This document shows, piece after piece, positions 15,988-24,275 of a stretch of DNA of 27,935 bases. The position numbers and the translations under genes were made by a program. The DNA comes from a virus. Within the stretch, counting starts at the first letter, position 1. Every line of letters starts with the position of its first letter. The notes beneath the pieces are model-generated. The model was not told the origin of the DNA and searched no databases. It saw only the letters and a program-made list of their open reading frames with translations. The stretch lies in IMG/VR virus record IMGVR_UViG_3300037635_003336, positions 1 through 27,935 of that record; one strand, given 5' to 3'.

Positions 15988-16512
15988 CTAAACTCTAGCA
16001 GTTGGATCTACGACATAAGGTCTAGGATCGGAAACTATTCCCCTTGGGGCTTTAAATGTTTTTTGCTTACCCCCCAAAATCTTTGCCGTCTTAAATGATC
16101 CCCTCCCAATTGATGTTAAGCCTCCAACGGTGGAAGCAAGTTGAGCACTACGTCCCTCAAACCTCATAGCGTCAGCACCACGTCGCAGACGGGACGCCTC
16201 AGCCTGACCCTGCATCATAACACTCCCAACTCTTTGAGCGGCCATAGCGGCCTCCTGAGCGGCTAAAACTGCAGGTGTGCCGGTGGTTGTTACAACACCT
16301 CCTGCTGCAAATCCAGCCTTCTGCTCACCAACAATAATGCGACCCAATTGCAACTCGGTAAATGCCTGCCGCTCGGCATCCTGTAAAACTTGTTGTGCGT
16401 CTAATTCTGCAATCTTGGCGTTGTGTTCAGCTAATGCTCTTTGCTGGCGGCCCATTGCAATTTGAGCACCGCCTTCTATGCCGCCAAATATAGCTTGTGC
16501 GAAGTCTCCCAT
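15988..16512 (-). CDS. internal virion protein, T7 gp14-like (174 aa)
   Basis: A Gly/Ala-rich amphipathic N-terminus (FAQAIFGGIEGGAQIAMG) is followed by an Ala/Gln/Glu helix (HNAKIAELDAQQVLQDAERQ). Then comes a Gly/Val/Thr segment typical of this family (GEQKAGFAAGGVVTTTGTP), more Ala-rich helices and a basic C-terminus. This is the pattern of the T7 gp14 'virion core protein' family, which inserts in the outer membrane during DNA ejection. It starts on the stop of tail tubular protein B (TAATG) and is followed by the gp15-like gene, the same order as T7 12-(13)-14-15-16. Confidence is moderate to good. Confidence 0.7.
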   Translation of the reverse strand: MGDFAQAIFGGIEGGAQIAMGRQQRALAEHNAKIAELDAQQVLQDAERQAFTELQLGRIIVGEQKAGFAAGGVVTTTGTPAVLAAQEAAMAAQRVGSVMMQGQAEASRLRRGADAMRFEGRSAQLASTVGGLTSIGRGSFKTAKILGGKQKTFKAPRGIVSDPRPYVVDPTARV

Positions 16513-19310
16513 TATTGTCCTTTAGGTAAAATTTGTGGCGACATGTACTGTATTGTCGCGGGAAGTGGTTTGGTTTGTTTGTAAAATAAAGAGAAGTAGC
16601 GAAAGTTTCCGTGTGGCAATGGCAAAATCTTTTCGCCAGTAAACAGCGGAATGGCTGTGTCCATGTTGTCTTGAGGAGTGCGGAACTGTATTTCGTAGGA
16701 GTTTTCTCCGGTCTGACCATCTTCGTAGTCATACCTTACACCAATGTCCCCACCTAGTGTCCTGAAAAACCCAACTCCTACATTGACCGCCCTTTTGTTT
16801 TTGTTCCTAGACATGCCGTCGCCTGCTGGTGCCTGCAACTTCATTGTCTCAATTTCTGACGGGTAAGCTACCCCGTAAATGATTGAATTGTAACTAGCAC
16901 TAAACTCTCCGTCTACGCTAAACCGATCTCCGTGTACCTGATATGGGCCAAGCACCAGTCCATCGCCTAAAACATAAACGTCATCCCTGCCACGAGCTAG
17001 TTCAAACGAAGCCCCAGACAATGCTGGACTAAAGGCGTTTGTCGTAGTTAAAGAAGTGTCACTAGCAATTGACTCAACACGCTGGGTTTTGCCACCGGCT
17101 TTAATATAGCTTCCAACAGAAAGACTAGAAGTAAAAGTGGTTGATGTTCCCGTTACCGTTGTGCCACTAGAGCTAACAGTTCCGGTTAGGGACGAGTAAG
17201 AGCCTAAATGTTCTGCTCCCGTAACAAGGGTAAAGTCGCTGCCAAGATCAGGGTCGGGATAAGTCGCTTCGCTTTCGTTTCCAAGTATAACCTTGCCAGC
17301 ATCTAAAAACCATTGGTAGTTTCTTGTGTTTTCAGAAGAACGCAAACGCATTATCTGAAACTTGTTGTCCATAATTCCAGTTATAGAGTTCTGGTAAATG
17401 GCCCAAACATTGTCTTCATCCGATCCGTAAACCGATGCAACACTTAAAAACTTATCTATTCCATTATCATTTGGTTTGCGTTCAAACCAAGCTTGAACTT
17501 CCTCTTGCTTTTCTGCAACCAAACAATCAATTTGACCATTGTTGGGTAACCAAAGTATTCTGTAGGGATCTTGGCTGTAAGCAATTTGGGTGTATGCTCG
17601 ACCAGTAGCTCCAGTGTTTTTAGCGTTAAGCCTAGTCAAGTCTTCAGCAGCGTAACCCCTAGCTCTCCAGTCGTATGACAATTCGTACACACGCTGTCTT
17701 TCGGGACTAACAAAAACCACACTTCCACCAACTTGTCTTGGCTGTATGTACGCACTGCCAATTGAACTTTGAACCTGAATTAGAGGAGCAGATGTAGCAG
17801 ATATAGCATTGTTGTCGGCTCCACGCAAAGAGTATTCTTCTCCAGACGTTCCGATCAGCAAAGCATCTTCTCCAGCAAACCATCTTATCTTATTCTGTTC
17901 TACGCTGGACAACGTGTAGCTTACGCCATCGCTTGCCAATACGTTAGGAACAGAGGTTCCAAAGTTTTTAAAATCGTCAATTCCAGAACCCCAAACAGTT
18001 TGCTTGCGACTGTCTGTGCCGCCAAACCAAATGCGTCCTTGGTAAAAAGAAACAGCAGCAGGCCATCCTTGCACATTGCTAAATGCACCCTCGGACCATA
18101 ATTCAGTAGCAGCGACTGCACCACCTGCTGTAGAGTCAAGCGACTCAACCCAATCCGCTGTTACGCTAGTAGAACTTGTGTATTGAGTAATTTTAAAACT
18201 GCCTTTAACCTCAATAGCTGGTGCAGTTATTATTGCCAAGCCGTCGGCGGTCGAATTTGTAAAAGTACCTATGCTTTTAATTTTATATTGCGCTTTGGGG
18301 TTAGACTCACTTCCTGTAATGTTAAAATTATCTGATTTAGTACTACTAACAGAATGAATAAGTTCTTCAGTAGAAAAATTATCAATGGATCTATACAAGC
18401 CTATTTCTCCTGCCCAGTCTCCGCTCGTATTAAAAACCCAATCCCCAAAAATAGGAACTGCACCGCTATCCCAGGGGCCAGAACCTGCTGTTTTTAAATC
18501 TTCAGTTGCCTTTTGAGCCTCACGTTTTTCGCGTATCTCCCAGTAGCTACCAACGTGACCCGCCTCAAATAATGCAGATGATGCAGTGACGGTTACTCCG
18601 GTTCCTACATATCCATTAACAGCCAGCGTGGTTGTGCTAGTGTTTTGCTCAATTACCGGAGGTAGAGTAAATTCAATTTGTTCTATACGCCAGTCGGTTG
18701 CTCCGTAACGAGACAGGGTTAGTGGCTCGTAATTTTCATTTACCAGATAGACTACATCATTTACCTGTGCCCTCATGGGGTAGTTCAGGTAAGACGTAAA
18801 CTGGCTCATTGGCAACGGGATTTCGTAAATGAATGTGCCCGTTGTTTCTGTTTCTGTCAAAGCATGCCAGTTGCTCGATGTGAATGTACCGGCAGATGTT
18901 CCACCACCGAGCGTATCAAATGCGTAAACAACGCCACCGTTGCTAACTAACTCGCCATACCTGTATGCCGTACTTGCTTGCCAAGCCGACACATCCCCTA
19001 TGTCAACCGTAACTTGGGCATTGCCAATAGTGTTTTGAGAACTATCAAAGAAACGCATGTACGTTCCGTCAGTCTCAATAATGTAATTTACCGATTGGCT
19101 AAATTTAAATGGCAACAGTATGCTGCTACTATTCTTAGCCTCAGCCGCATACTCAAAGCCCCACATGCGTTCAGCAGGACCATACTTAAGTGGGATGAAG
19201 CCCGTGCAAGTTTTGAGGGCAGAATTGTAGTCTTCTAAATCTGTACGCCCATGCAATAGGGGCGACCACAATCCACCGTTAAATCGGTTTATTCTAGTCC
19301 ACAAACTCAT
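16512..19310 (-). CDS. tail tubular protein B, T7 gp12-like (tail nozzle)
   Basis: The 932-aa product begins MSLWTRINRFNGGLWSPLLH, continues with DLEDYNSALKTCTGFIPLKY and a GPAERMWGFEY segment, and later has GRIWFGGTDSRKQTVWGSG, as in the nozzle family (start 'FngGwlSP.l.gR.D...y...l...eN..v...Gp..rRpGt'). I use ATG 19310, which overlaps the TTPA stop as ATGA and has GAGGGAG five bases upstream; the longer frame from 19346 is only overlap. Nozzle proteins cap the short tail and hold the fibres or spikes. The middle part contains Ser/Thr-rich beta repeats (SSLTGTVSSSGTTVTGTST). Confidence 0.85.
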   Translation of the reverse strand: MSLWTRINRFNGGLWSPLLHGRTDLEDYNSALKTCTGFIPLKYGPAERMWGFEYAAEAKNSSSILLPFKFSQSVNYIIETDGTYMRFFDSSQNTIGNAQVTVDIGDVSAWQASTAYRYGELVSNGGVVYAFDTLGGGTSAGTFTSSNWHALTETETTGTFIYEIPLPMSQFTSYLNYPMRAQVNDVVYLVNENYEPLTLSRYGATDWRIEQIEFTLPPVIEQNTSTTTLAVNGYVGTGVTVTASSALFEAGHVGSYWEIREKREAQKATEDLKTAGSGPWDSGAVPIFGDWVFNTSGDWAGEIGLYRSIDNFSTEELIHSVSSTKSDNFNITGSESNPKAQYKIKSIGTFTNSTADGLAIITAPAIEVKGSFKITQYTSSTSVTADWVESLDSTAGGAVAATELWSEGAFSNVQGWPAAVSFYQGRIWFGGTDSRKQTVWGSGIDDFKNFGTSVPNVLASDGVSYTLSSVEQNKIRWFAGEDALLIGTSGEEYSLRGADNNAISATSAPLIQVQSSIGSAYIQPRQVGGSVVFVSPERQRVYELSYDWRARGYAAEDLTRLNAKNTGATGRAYTQIAYSQDPYRILWLPNNGQIDCLVAEKQEEVQAWFERKPNDNGIDKFLSVASVYGSDEDNVWAIYQNSITGIMDNKFQIMRLRSSENTRNYQWFLDAGKVILGNESEATYPDPDLGSDFTLVTGAEHLGSYSSLTGTVSSSGTTVTGTSTTFTSSLSVGSYIKAGGKTQRVESIASDTSLTTTNAFSPALSGASFELARGRDDVYVLGDGLVLGPYQVHGDRFSVDGEFSASYNSIIYGVAYPSEIETMKLQAPAGDGMSRNKNKRAVNVGVGFFRTLGGDIGVRYDYEDGQTGENSYEIQFRTPQDNMDTAIPLFTGEKILPLPHGNFRYFSLFYKQTKPLPATIQYMSPQILPKGQ

Positions 19311-19918
19311 ATCGCTCCCTCGCCGCCGTGGTGAAGAGAATCCCAAGCAGAAGAAGCATACATATTGTCGACTGGCCGGCGACGTTGCAGACTATCTGTA
19401 AATTTAGCTTCCTCTACCTTCTTGTCATACAGTGAAAACAATCCTTGGGTTAGCCCCTTGTCATCAGCAATAGCCAACGAGCAAGATGCTGCCAAGTGAA
19501 GTGCCATAGACTCTATGAGCAAAGCATCAAACAAAGAAGTGTCTTCTTCGTCTCTAATGTAAGTAATCTTCAAAGGAGCAGCCAAGTCAGTGTGTATGTA
19601 CTGCCCCTTTAGCTCGTACTCCTTAAAGTGTAAATCGTCTAAGTCCGTGTCGCCTATATTGACAAGCCTTAAGGACTCTTGAGGAACTAAATATCTTTTG
19701 CTCCATGTATGAACTGGAGCAGTTGCGTCTTCAGAGAGGCTAGTGTCTTTTTTAGCACATCCCCAGGTGTGCGATCTTAGCACTTCTTTTCTGCTAAAAT
19801 CATACCGAAAGCTAAGAAGCTCAGCCGTTGGACTAGTGTCGGTAAAAGGATCGGTGTACCTTCTTTCCCCCAAATGGGTTGCCGCTAAATTTACTATATC
19901 GGTTTTTGTTACTGCCAT
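19307..19918 (-). CDS. tail tubular protein A, T7 gp11-like (adaptor)
   Basis: This 203-aa protein has the helical adaptor pattern of T7 gp11: VNLAATHLGERRY near residue 9, a region with LSFRYDFSRKEVLRSHTWGCAKK (about 35-57), a beta insertion with WSKRYLVPQESLRLVNI, and a C-terminal helix SLFDALLIESMALHLAASCS ending in DKKVEEAKF. These proteins bind the portal and the nozzle. It is the first gene after the three hairpins behind the capsid and couples to the nozzle gene by ATGA. Confidence is high because motif, size and neighbours all agree. Confidence 0.9.
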   Translation of the reverse strand: MAVTKTDIVNLAATHLGERRYTDPFTDTSPTAELLSFRYDFSRKEVLRSHTWGCAKKDTSLSEDATAPVHTWSKRYLVPQESLRLVNIGDTDLDDLHFKEYELKGQYIHTDLAAPLKITYIRDEEDTSLFDALLIESMALHLAASCSLAIADDKGLTQGLFSLYDKKVEEAKFTDSLQRRRPVDNMYASSAWDSLHHGGEGAI

Positions 19919-19942
19919 GCTTCTTATATGTTAAACCCCTAA

Positions 19943-19966
19943 GCCCACCCCCCGAAGGAGGTGAGC
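19943..19966 (-). terminator. strong hairpin with UUCG tetraloop between capsid and tail genes
   Basis: On the minus strand GCTCACCTCC pairs with GGGGGTGGGC: ten base pairs with two G-U wobbles and a TTCG loop, one of the most stable tetraloops. It is followed by TTAGGGGTTTAAC, only weakly T-rich. The position equals that of the T7 Tphi terminator after gene 10. It may be a leaky terminator or an mRNA-stabilising end for capsid mRNA. Confidence 0.6.
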
Positions 19967-19974
19967 CAAGGAGA

Positions 19975-19989
19975 CTAGGAAGAACCTAG
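19975..19989 (-). terminator. short hairpin CTAGG-5-CCTAG
   Basis: A perfect 5-bp stem with a 5-nt loop is the middle one of three tandem hairpins after the capsid gene. Alone it would be weak. It is listed because of the arrangement. Confidence 0.35.
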
Positions 19990-19996
19990 AATTCAA

Positions 19997-20012
19997 AGAG
20001 CCTATGGGCTCT
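19997..20012 (-). terminator. hairpin containing the capsid stop codon (AGAGCC-CATA-GGCTCT)
   Basis: A perfect 6-bp G/C-rich stem with a CATA loop holds the capsid TAG stop (20002-20004). TTTG follows. Together with the two downstream hairpins it forms a cassette in the 83-nt gap before tail tubular protein A. Confidence 0.5.
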
Positions 20013-20895
20013 GATCGCAGAGTACTTCTACTACGCCTTCTTCTTGAACGCGAGTAGCACCAATGTCCTGCTCACACCAAACCTGGTACGAGTAGTTCTT
20101 GGTGGGAAGCTGCTCAACGCGAGCGTCGAACGCAGACGTGATGCCAGCTACGAGAGCACTACGAGTGTAGGCAAATGTGCTTGCAATGTCGCTTCCGTCA
20201 ACGGCAACCAACTGAGTCGGGCAGAACTCGAATCCCATGAAGTAATTAACTTCACCGTTTACGAGAGCCTTAACAGCCGCAAAGTCAGAATCGCTAACCT
20301 TGTCTACGTTGTTCAACAGATCGTCCAACTGCTCTTGGCGGTGAACGAAGTATTTCTGCTCACCCATTGGGGTCTCATTCTTACCAAGAATAGACTTGGC
20401 TTCGATGAGCTTGGCAAGGGTCAAGCCTTCGTTAGAACCACTCAAGTTGACGATAACCTTCTGCGAAGCAGGAAGGGTAACCGAAGACTCAGAAGTAGAT
20501 CCACCAACTTTTGCAGTTGCAGCGTCCAGAGCAGCCGCGATAACCGTGGAGTCGTAAGAACGGCCAAAGAAGGCAGAAGCAATTTCGACATACGGTCCGA
20601 GGAAGTCGGCAACACTACGATTGCGGTCAGGCATATCAATAAGATCTGCCCAACGAGTTGGGGTTGCGGTCAGTTTGCGAGTTTCGTGTACCGTATCAAT
20701 ATAAGCAGTGTCAGCAGCGCGCGTGTAGGAAGTTCCGCTAGAAATTGCTCCAACCTGGGGCAAAAACATAGCTTCTCCACCAACCATGCTACGCTCAGCA
20801 AGCTTACCCTTAAGACGAGAAGCTCCCTGCTGATACTGAATATGTACGTCCGAAGCAAACTTCTGTGAGAATGCGTTAGGATATTGTGAGGACAT
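20002..20895 (-). CDS. major capsid protein
   Basis: The 297-aa product starts MSSQYPNAFSQKFASDVHIQ and shows the pattern of HK97-fold phage capsid proteins of podoviruses: FLPQVGAISSGTSYTRAAD near 44-62, then TATPTRWADLIDMPDRNRS (typical 'r.v.p.ry.wad.id..D' strand), a long helix with FFGRSYDSTVIAAALDAATA, GLTLAKLIEAKSIL, and a C-terminal WCEQDIGATRVQEEGVVEV. No -1 frameshift extension like T7 10B is seen. It is a single-gene unit: an exact promoter about 100 nt upstream and three hairpins just downstream. The leader before the ATG is A/T-rich without a Shine-Dalgarno site (AACTAATTATATTACAAT). It follows the scaffold gene, as expected. Confidence 0.9.
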   Translation of the reverse strand: MSSQYPNAFSQKFASDVHIQYQQGASRLKGKLAERSMVGGEAMFLPQVGAISSGTSYTRAADTAYIDTVHETRKLTATPTRWADLIDMPDRNRSVADFLGPYVEIASAFFGRSYDSTVIAAALDAATAKVGGSTSESSVTLPASQKVIVNLSGSNEGLTLAKLIEAKSILGKNETPMGEQKYFVHRQEQLDDLLNNVDKVSDSDFAAVKALVNGEVNYFMGFEFCPTQLVAVDGSDIASTFAYTRSALVAGITSAFDARVEQLPTKNYSYQVWCEQDIGATRVQEEGVVEVLCDQSP

Positions 20896-20940
20896 ATTGT
20901 AATATAATTAGTTGTTATAGTTCAGGTTTATTTCCTGTTC

Positions 20941-20954
20941 CCAGTCAACACTGG
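20941..20954 (-). other. leader hairpin CCAGT-4-ACTGG in the capsid 5' UTR
   Basis: A perfect 5-bp inverted repeat with a 4-nt loop lies in the roughly 100-nt untranslated leader between promoter P2 and the capsid start. It may protect or process the mRNA. The stem is short, so the signal is weak. Confidence 0.3.
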
Positions 20955-21004
20955 CAGGGGCTTCCGACACAGGGCATAAAGCTTGTCTGATTGGAATGCC
21001 GCAT

Positions 21005-21033
21005 ATTATACACCATTTTATTTAAAATGTCAA
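21005..21033 (-). promoter_or_regulatory. sigma70 promoter P2 for capsid (TTGACA-17-TATAAT)
   Basis: On the minus strand TTGACA (21033-21028) and TATAAT (21010-21005) are exact, with 17 nt between. Upstream is A/T-rich (AAATTTTAC) and the -10 is preceded by ATGGTG and followed by ATGCGGC. Predicted start is near 20998, giving a leader of about 100 nt. It lies in the 154-nt gap between scaffold and capsid, matching the T7 phi10 position. Confidence 0.88.
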
Positions 21034-21049
21034 GTAAAATTTTAAATAA

Positions 21050-21943
21050 TTACCCAAGAGCTAGTGATGACTTTTCCTCAAAAAGCTTTAAGACCTTTTG
21101 GTGAGCAGCACGATCTCCGTCTCGGTATGCAGTGTAGTAAGGATTGGAAGGGTTGTTTTGAATGTCATGAATCTGCTCGTCAATGCTTTGAGCTGACGTT
21201 ATGCTAGTATTCTCAACACCCCTAATCTTAGACCCCATCAACGTATCATACTGAGACGCTAAGCGAGATGCAAAACCAGGCATGGTCCAGAAATCTGCAA
21301 CATCCAAACCTAGGTGCTTTGCAACTACCTGAGCCTTGTCTAAAGCCTGCTGGTAGCCATCACCACCTCGTGGACCGAAGTCTGCCTCTAGCGATTGAAC
21401 TGCTTGCTCTACGCTTTGAGTAGACTGCTCCTGTTGGTTGCTGGCATTGTCTTCAAGTGCCTTGGCAATTTGACCATAAAGCCTAGATGCCTGACGTTGC
21501 GAAAGTCCAGCCTCATGAAAGATAGCATCGGTTGCTGCCTTTGCGTCTGGGTCTATACCTTCTGGTGCTTGGTAACCATCGGGAGACTCTGGTCTGCCCA
21601 AGGCTTTATAGGCTTGATCCCATACCTCATCGCCATCATTGTCCGTAGGGATGGGCATCTTCTCCTTGGAAAGCATACGCTCCAAGTTAAGATAGGACTT
21701 AGCTAAACTACCAACCGAGTTAAACTTATCGCCAAGGGCTTTGTATTTGTCAACATTCTCTCCCTCTTCCAAGGGCAGTCTGTCAAATATGTTTTCCTTA
21801 AACGACAAGTCATCACCAATAAACTCTTTCAAGTTTGCTGTGGCAACTGGCTCCGCAGGGGCGGCGGGTGCCGCCTCAACTTGCTCGGTTGCTGGTGCTT
21901 CTGTTGTTTCTGCCGCGAGTGGGTTTACTGTTTCTTCGCTCAC
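21050..21943 (-). CDS. capsid assembly scaffolding protein
   Basis: The 297-aa product is acidic, with a low-complexity N-terminus rich in Ala/Glu/Pro/Thr (TEAPATEQVEAAPAAPAEPV). It continues with conserved scaffold blocks: FIGDDLSFKENIFDRLP, then YLNLERMLSKEKMPIPTDN and AYKALGRPESPDGYQAPEG, and a Gln-rich coiled region. The GRPxxPxGYxxP sequence is typical of podovirus scaffolds. The start is GTG, four bases shared with the previous stop (GTGA), with GGAGG about six bases upstream. The C-terminal helix (SSLALG end) would bind capsid protein. It lies directly before the capsid gene as in T7 genes 9 and 10. Confidence 0.88.
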   Translation of the reverse strand: MSEETVNPLAAETTEAPATEQVEAAPAAPAEPVATANLKEFIGDDLSFKENIFDRLPLEEGENVDKYKALGDKFNSVGSLAKSYLNLERMLSKEKMPIPTDNDGDEVWDQAYKALGRPESPDGYQAPEGIDPDAKAATDAIFHEAGLSQRQASRLYGQIAKALEDNASNQQEQSTQSVEQAVQSLEADFGPRGGDGYQQALDKAQVVAKHLGLDVADFWTMPGFASRLASQYDTLMGSKIRGVENTSITSAQSIDEQIHDIQNNPSNPYYTAYRDGDRAAHQKVLKLFEEKSSLALG

Positions 21944-22353
21944 AGTGCACCTCCCCCGTTTTCATACCCAACATTATACTCATGCTTAACTAAGCCTTCG
22001 TACCCATACTCATTAGCACCGTATCCCGCACGAGATTTAGCATCTGCAAATCCACGTTTCTGTGCTTCAACACACTGCTTCGTAAGCGATGGGCCATTTA
22101 GTTTTTCCCGATTATCAAGAATAGTATAGCGATGCTTATACTTAACTTCGTAATCTTCAGGGTAGTTCTTACTTAGCCAAGTCACAAAGTCAGGATCTTT
22201 ATCCCCATGAGAACTCCAAAGTCCTGGAGCATCGGGATAAGCCTCCTCAATGGGCATGGCTAGTCTTTCTTTAAGCGTCGGACCCTCGGGTTTAGACGCA
22301 GTTTTAGTGGCTACCTTTTTGGTAACCTTCTTTGCTGTTTTCTTTGTAGGCAT
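21940..22353 (-). CDS. unknown virion-region protein with Lys-rich N-terminal tail (137 aa)
   Basis: The first 22 residues form a histone-like tail (KKTAKKVTKKVATKTASK), then Pro/Gly and a globular part with GLWSSHGDKDPDFVTWLSKN, YEVKYKHRYTILDNREKLNG and a Gly/Tyr-rich end (AGYGANEYGYEGL). It has no membrane segment. It starts on the stop of the Bbp19-like gene (TAATG) and ends within the scaffold start (GTGA). The tail could bind DNA or RNA. The place between portal and scaffold suggests a minor head component, which is inference. I do not recognise a family. Confidence 0.65.
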   Translation of the reverse strand: MPTKKTAKKVTKKVATKTASKPEGPTLKERLAMPIEEAYPDAPGLWSSHGDKDPDFVTWLSKNYPEDYEVKYKHRYTILDNREKLNGPSLTKQCVEAQKRGFADAKSRAGYGANEYGYEGLVKHEYNVGYENGGGAL

Positions 22354-22610
22354 TATACTTCGTTGATTATCCGAAATGGACCATCCACTTCAGGTCTTTG
22401 AAAGTTCTCAAGCCCCCGCATGTACTCAATATAGTTGACGATTCGGCTTAGTAAGTGGTAACTTCTAAGCTCGTCATTGGTTACATTCGGGTCTACGCCA
22501 AACTGATTCATTCTGCAAACATCCTTAAGGTGCTCCAGAACAGTTTCGCCGTAATCACTATTAAAGCATTCTTGATATGCTTTAACTAAGTCCTTTTCTC
22601 CTTTTTCCAT
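22353..22610 (-). CDS. Bbp19-like small phage protein (85 aa)
   Basis: The product has the pattern of the small Bbp19-type proteins (named after a Bordetella phage protein) found near portal genes: YQECFNSDYGETVLEHLKDVC-like start near 12-32, a short loop, then an aromatic/basic helix (LLSRIVNYIEYMRGLE). In other phages it is a predicted head-tail region protein without a proven function. It begins three bases after the portal stop and couples to the following gene by TAATG. The family name is from memory, so confidence is moderate. Confidence 0.65.
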   Translation of the reverse strand: MEKGEKDLVKAYQECFNSDYGETVLEHLKDVCRMNQFGVDPNVTNDELRSYHLLSRIVNYIEYMRGLENFQRPEVDGPFRIINEV

Positions 22611-22613
22611 AAA

Positions 22614-24275
22614 TTAAAGACCAGCACCGCCCATTTGGGACACGGCCTGCCCAGCCATTTGCAATTGCTGCAACTGCTGAGTAAGCATTGCGATTTGCTC
22701 ATCGCGTTGCTTAAGCTGATCTATCGTAGCATCATCATTAACAATTTCGGCAGGCACCGTAGAGTTAATGGCAATTTCCTTCAGTCCACGTTCCCAGTCA
22801 AGGGATCTTGCACCAGCACCTGGAACAAACGCTTCTATGACCTGTGCGGCTTGTGCCACTCTAACCAGACCTTGTGTACGTTGTGACTTAACTGCTAATG
22901 CAATGCGACTGTTGTATACTACGCTAAAATTGCTAATGTCTTCAAGCTCCGACTCTTCAAGCAAGTCATCAAAGTCTCCGACTAAAGACATCTGGATAAA
23001 CACGTTTTCAATAACCTGACTTAGGCACTCGTCTACAATGTTTTGGAAGATTGGGGTAAAAAGTTTAAGCTGTTCCTCCGCCTGCATCTGAACTTCAAAT
23101 GCCGTTTTCTCAGTAGTAGCAATGTCCTGCTGAGTAAAGAACTTAAACATCTCGTTAAAGAACGCAGAACGAATTTGACCTTCCAATCTACGAACAAACC
23201 AGTCAACACTTTGAATGTTAAACGGAACAATGTATGGCTGAGGTACGCCATTAGGAGTATGGGGATCAAACATGATTTCCCCACCGGCACGGTCATCCTT
23301 GCGATAAGAACTATCCTTGGGTACTAGCATTGGAGGACGTACACCCTTCTCAACTGCTACACTAATGTCCCGTATAGCACGGTTTAACACGCGAACGGTT
23401 GGGTATGCTTGTGTACCTGGAGAGCGACCAAAGCCTGCGTCATGCCTGCTTTTAAGTATGCGTGTGACAATGTAGGGCTGGTAGTACAGACCATCATTGT
23501 CTAGGATTACGCTGCTGCTTTCCTTGCAAATGTATACCGACTCAAACGGACGGTTCTCTGGTGCAGCCGGTATGTTGCCCTCGGACCCTAGCCGTGGCTT
23601 AACCATGTGAATGATTGTAAACTTCTTGTTACGAGCAGAAGGATGATCGGATTTCATTGCGTCCATGATAACCTCTGGAAGCTCTGCGTTGCCGTCTTCT
23701 ATGTCGTCCTTGAAGTAGGCGTAAATTTGTTCAGCAGTCTTGCCGTCCCACTCGTGAAAAACAGTGGTGGCATACCCGTCTTCATCTTCACGGAATCTAA
23801 ACTTGCCAAATGGAATTTCTACAAAGTTAAACGCACGTTTCTTAGATGGCATCATAGCCAAACAGAACGTGCCAAACATACCGCCACTATGCACTGCCTC
23901 ATGGAATGCACGGTAGAAGTTAGACTGACCAATGCGAGTGCGAATGCGATCTGACGCACCGTTATAGAACATGCGTTCGCTTTCAACAACCTCTGGGTCA
24001 AAACTCTGTGACTCAAGCTCTAGCCATCGCTCGTTTTGTGGAGTTAGGTCTGACACAATGCCAGCACTAAACACCTCTAAGGCATCACGGAACGTAGTGT
24101 CAAATATGCGAGTGCTGTCAATCTGACCTGCGGTGCGACCACCAATCTGTCCAGACTTACGCTCCTCTCCATAAATTGCTATGTTGTTTGCGTAAGACTT
24201 CCACTTTTCCATTTCTGGAAAGTCGTTGAAGTCAGCAAGGATGGCTCTCGCCCTTGATGAGTCTTCTTGAGGCAT
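22614..24275 (-). CDS. portal (head-to-tail connecting) protein, T7 gp8-like
   Basis: The 553-aa protein has the Head-tail_con family pattern: ARAILADFNDFPEMEKWKS, a TRIFDTTFRDALEVFSAGI helix with a SDLTPQNERWLELE loop (about 55-87), NFYRAFHEAVHSGGMFGTFC, and a VEIPFGKFRFREDEDG strand. Later it has ATEKTAFEVQMQAEEQLKLF near the core helices and a Gln-rich tail (QQLQQLQMAG). Portals form the dodecameric ring through which DNA is packaged and ejected. It starts on the stop of the small gp7.3-like gene and is the second gene after promoter P3. Family, size and neighbours agree. Confidence 0.92.
   Translation of the reverse strand: MPQEDSSRARAILADFNDFPEMEKWKSYANNIAIYGEERKSGQIGGRTAGQIDSTRIFDTTFRDALEVFSAGIVSDLTPQNERWLELESQSFDPEVVESERMFYNGASDRIRTRIGQSNFYRAFHEAVHSGGMFGTFCLAMMPSKKRAFNFVEIPFGKFRFREDEDGYATTVFHEWDGKTAEQIYAYFKDDIEDGNAELPEVIMDAMKSDHPSARNKKFTIIHMVKPRLGSEGNIPAAPENRPFESVYICKESSSVILDNDGLYYQPYIVTRILKSRHDAGFGRSPGTQAYPTVRVLNRAIRDISVAVEKGVRPPMLVPKDSSYRKDDRAGGEIMFDPHTPNGVPQPYIVPFNIQSVDWFVRRLEGQIRSAFFNEMFKFFTQQDIATTEKTAFEVQMQAEEQLKLFTPIFQNIVDECLSQVIENVFIQMSLVGDFDDLLEESELEDISNFSVVYNSRIALAVKSQRTQGLVRVAQAAQVIEAFVPGAGARSLDWERGLKEIAINSTVPAEIVNDDATIDQLKQRDEQIAMLTQQLQQLQMAGQAVSQMGGAGL

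Noticed and set aside
19311-19346. 12-residue extension of the nozzle gene
   Set aside because: ATG 19310 has a good ribosome site and an ATGA overlap, and the family starts with the NRFNGG segment close to the N-terminus.
20044-20868. 274-codon open frame antisense to the capsid gene
   Set aside because: It is the codon-bias shadow of the capsid gene. The sequence is low in recognisable structure, has no ribosome site or promoter, and would lie under a highly transcribed gene on the opposite strand.
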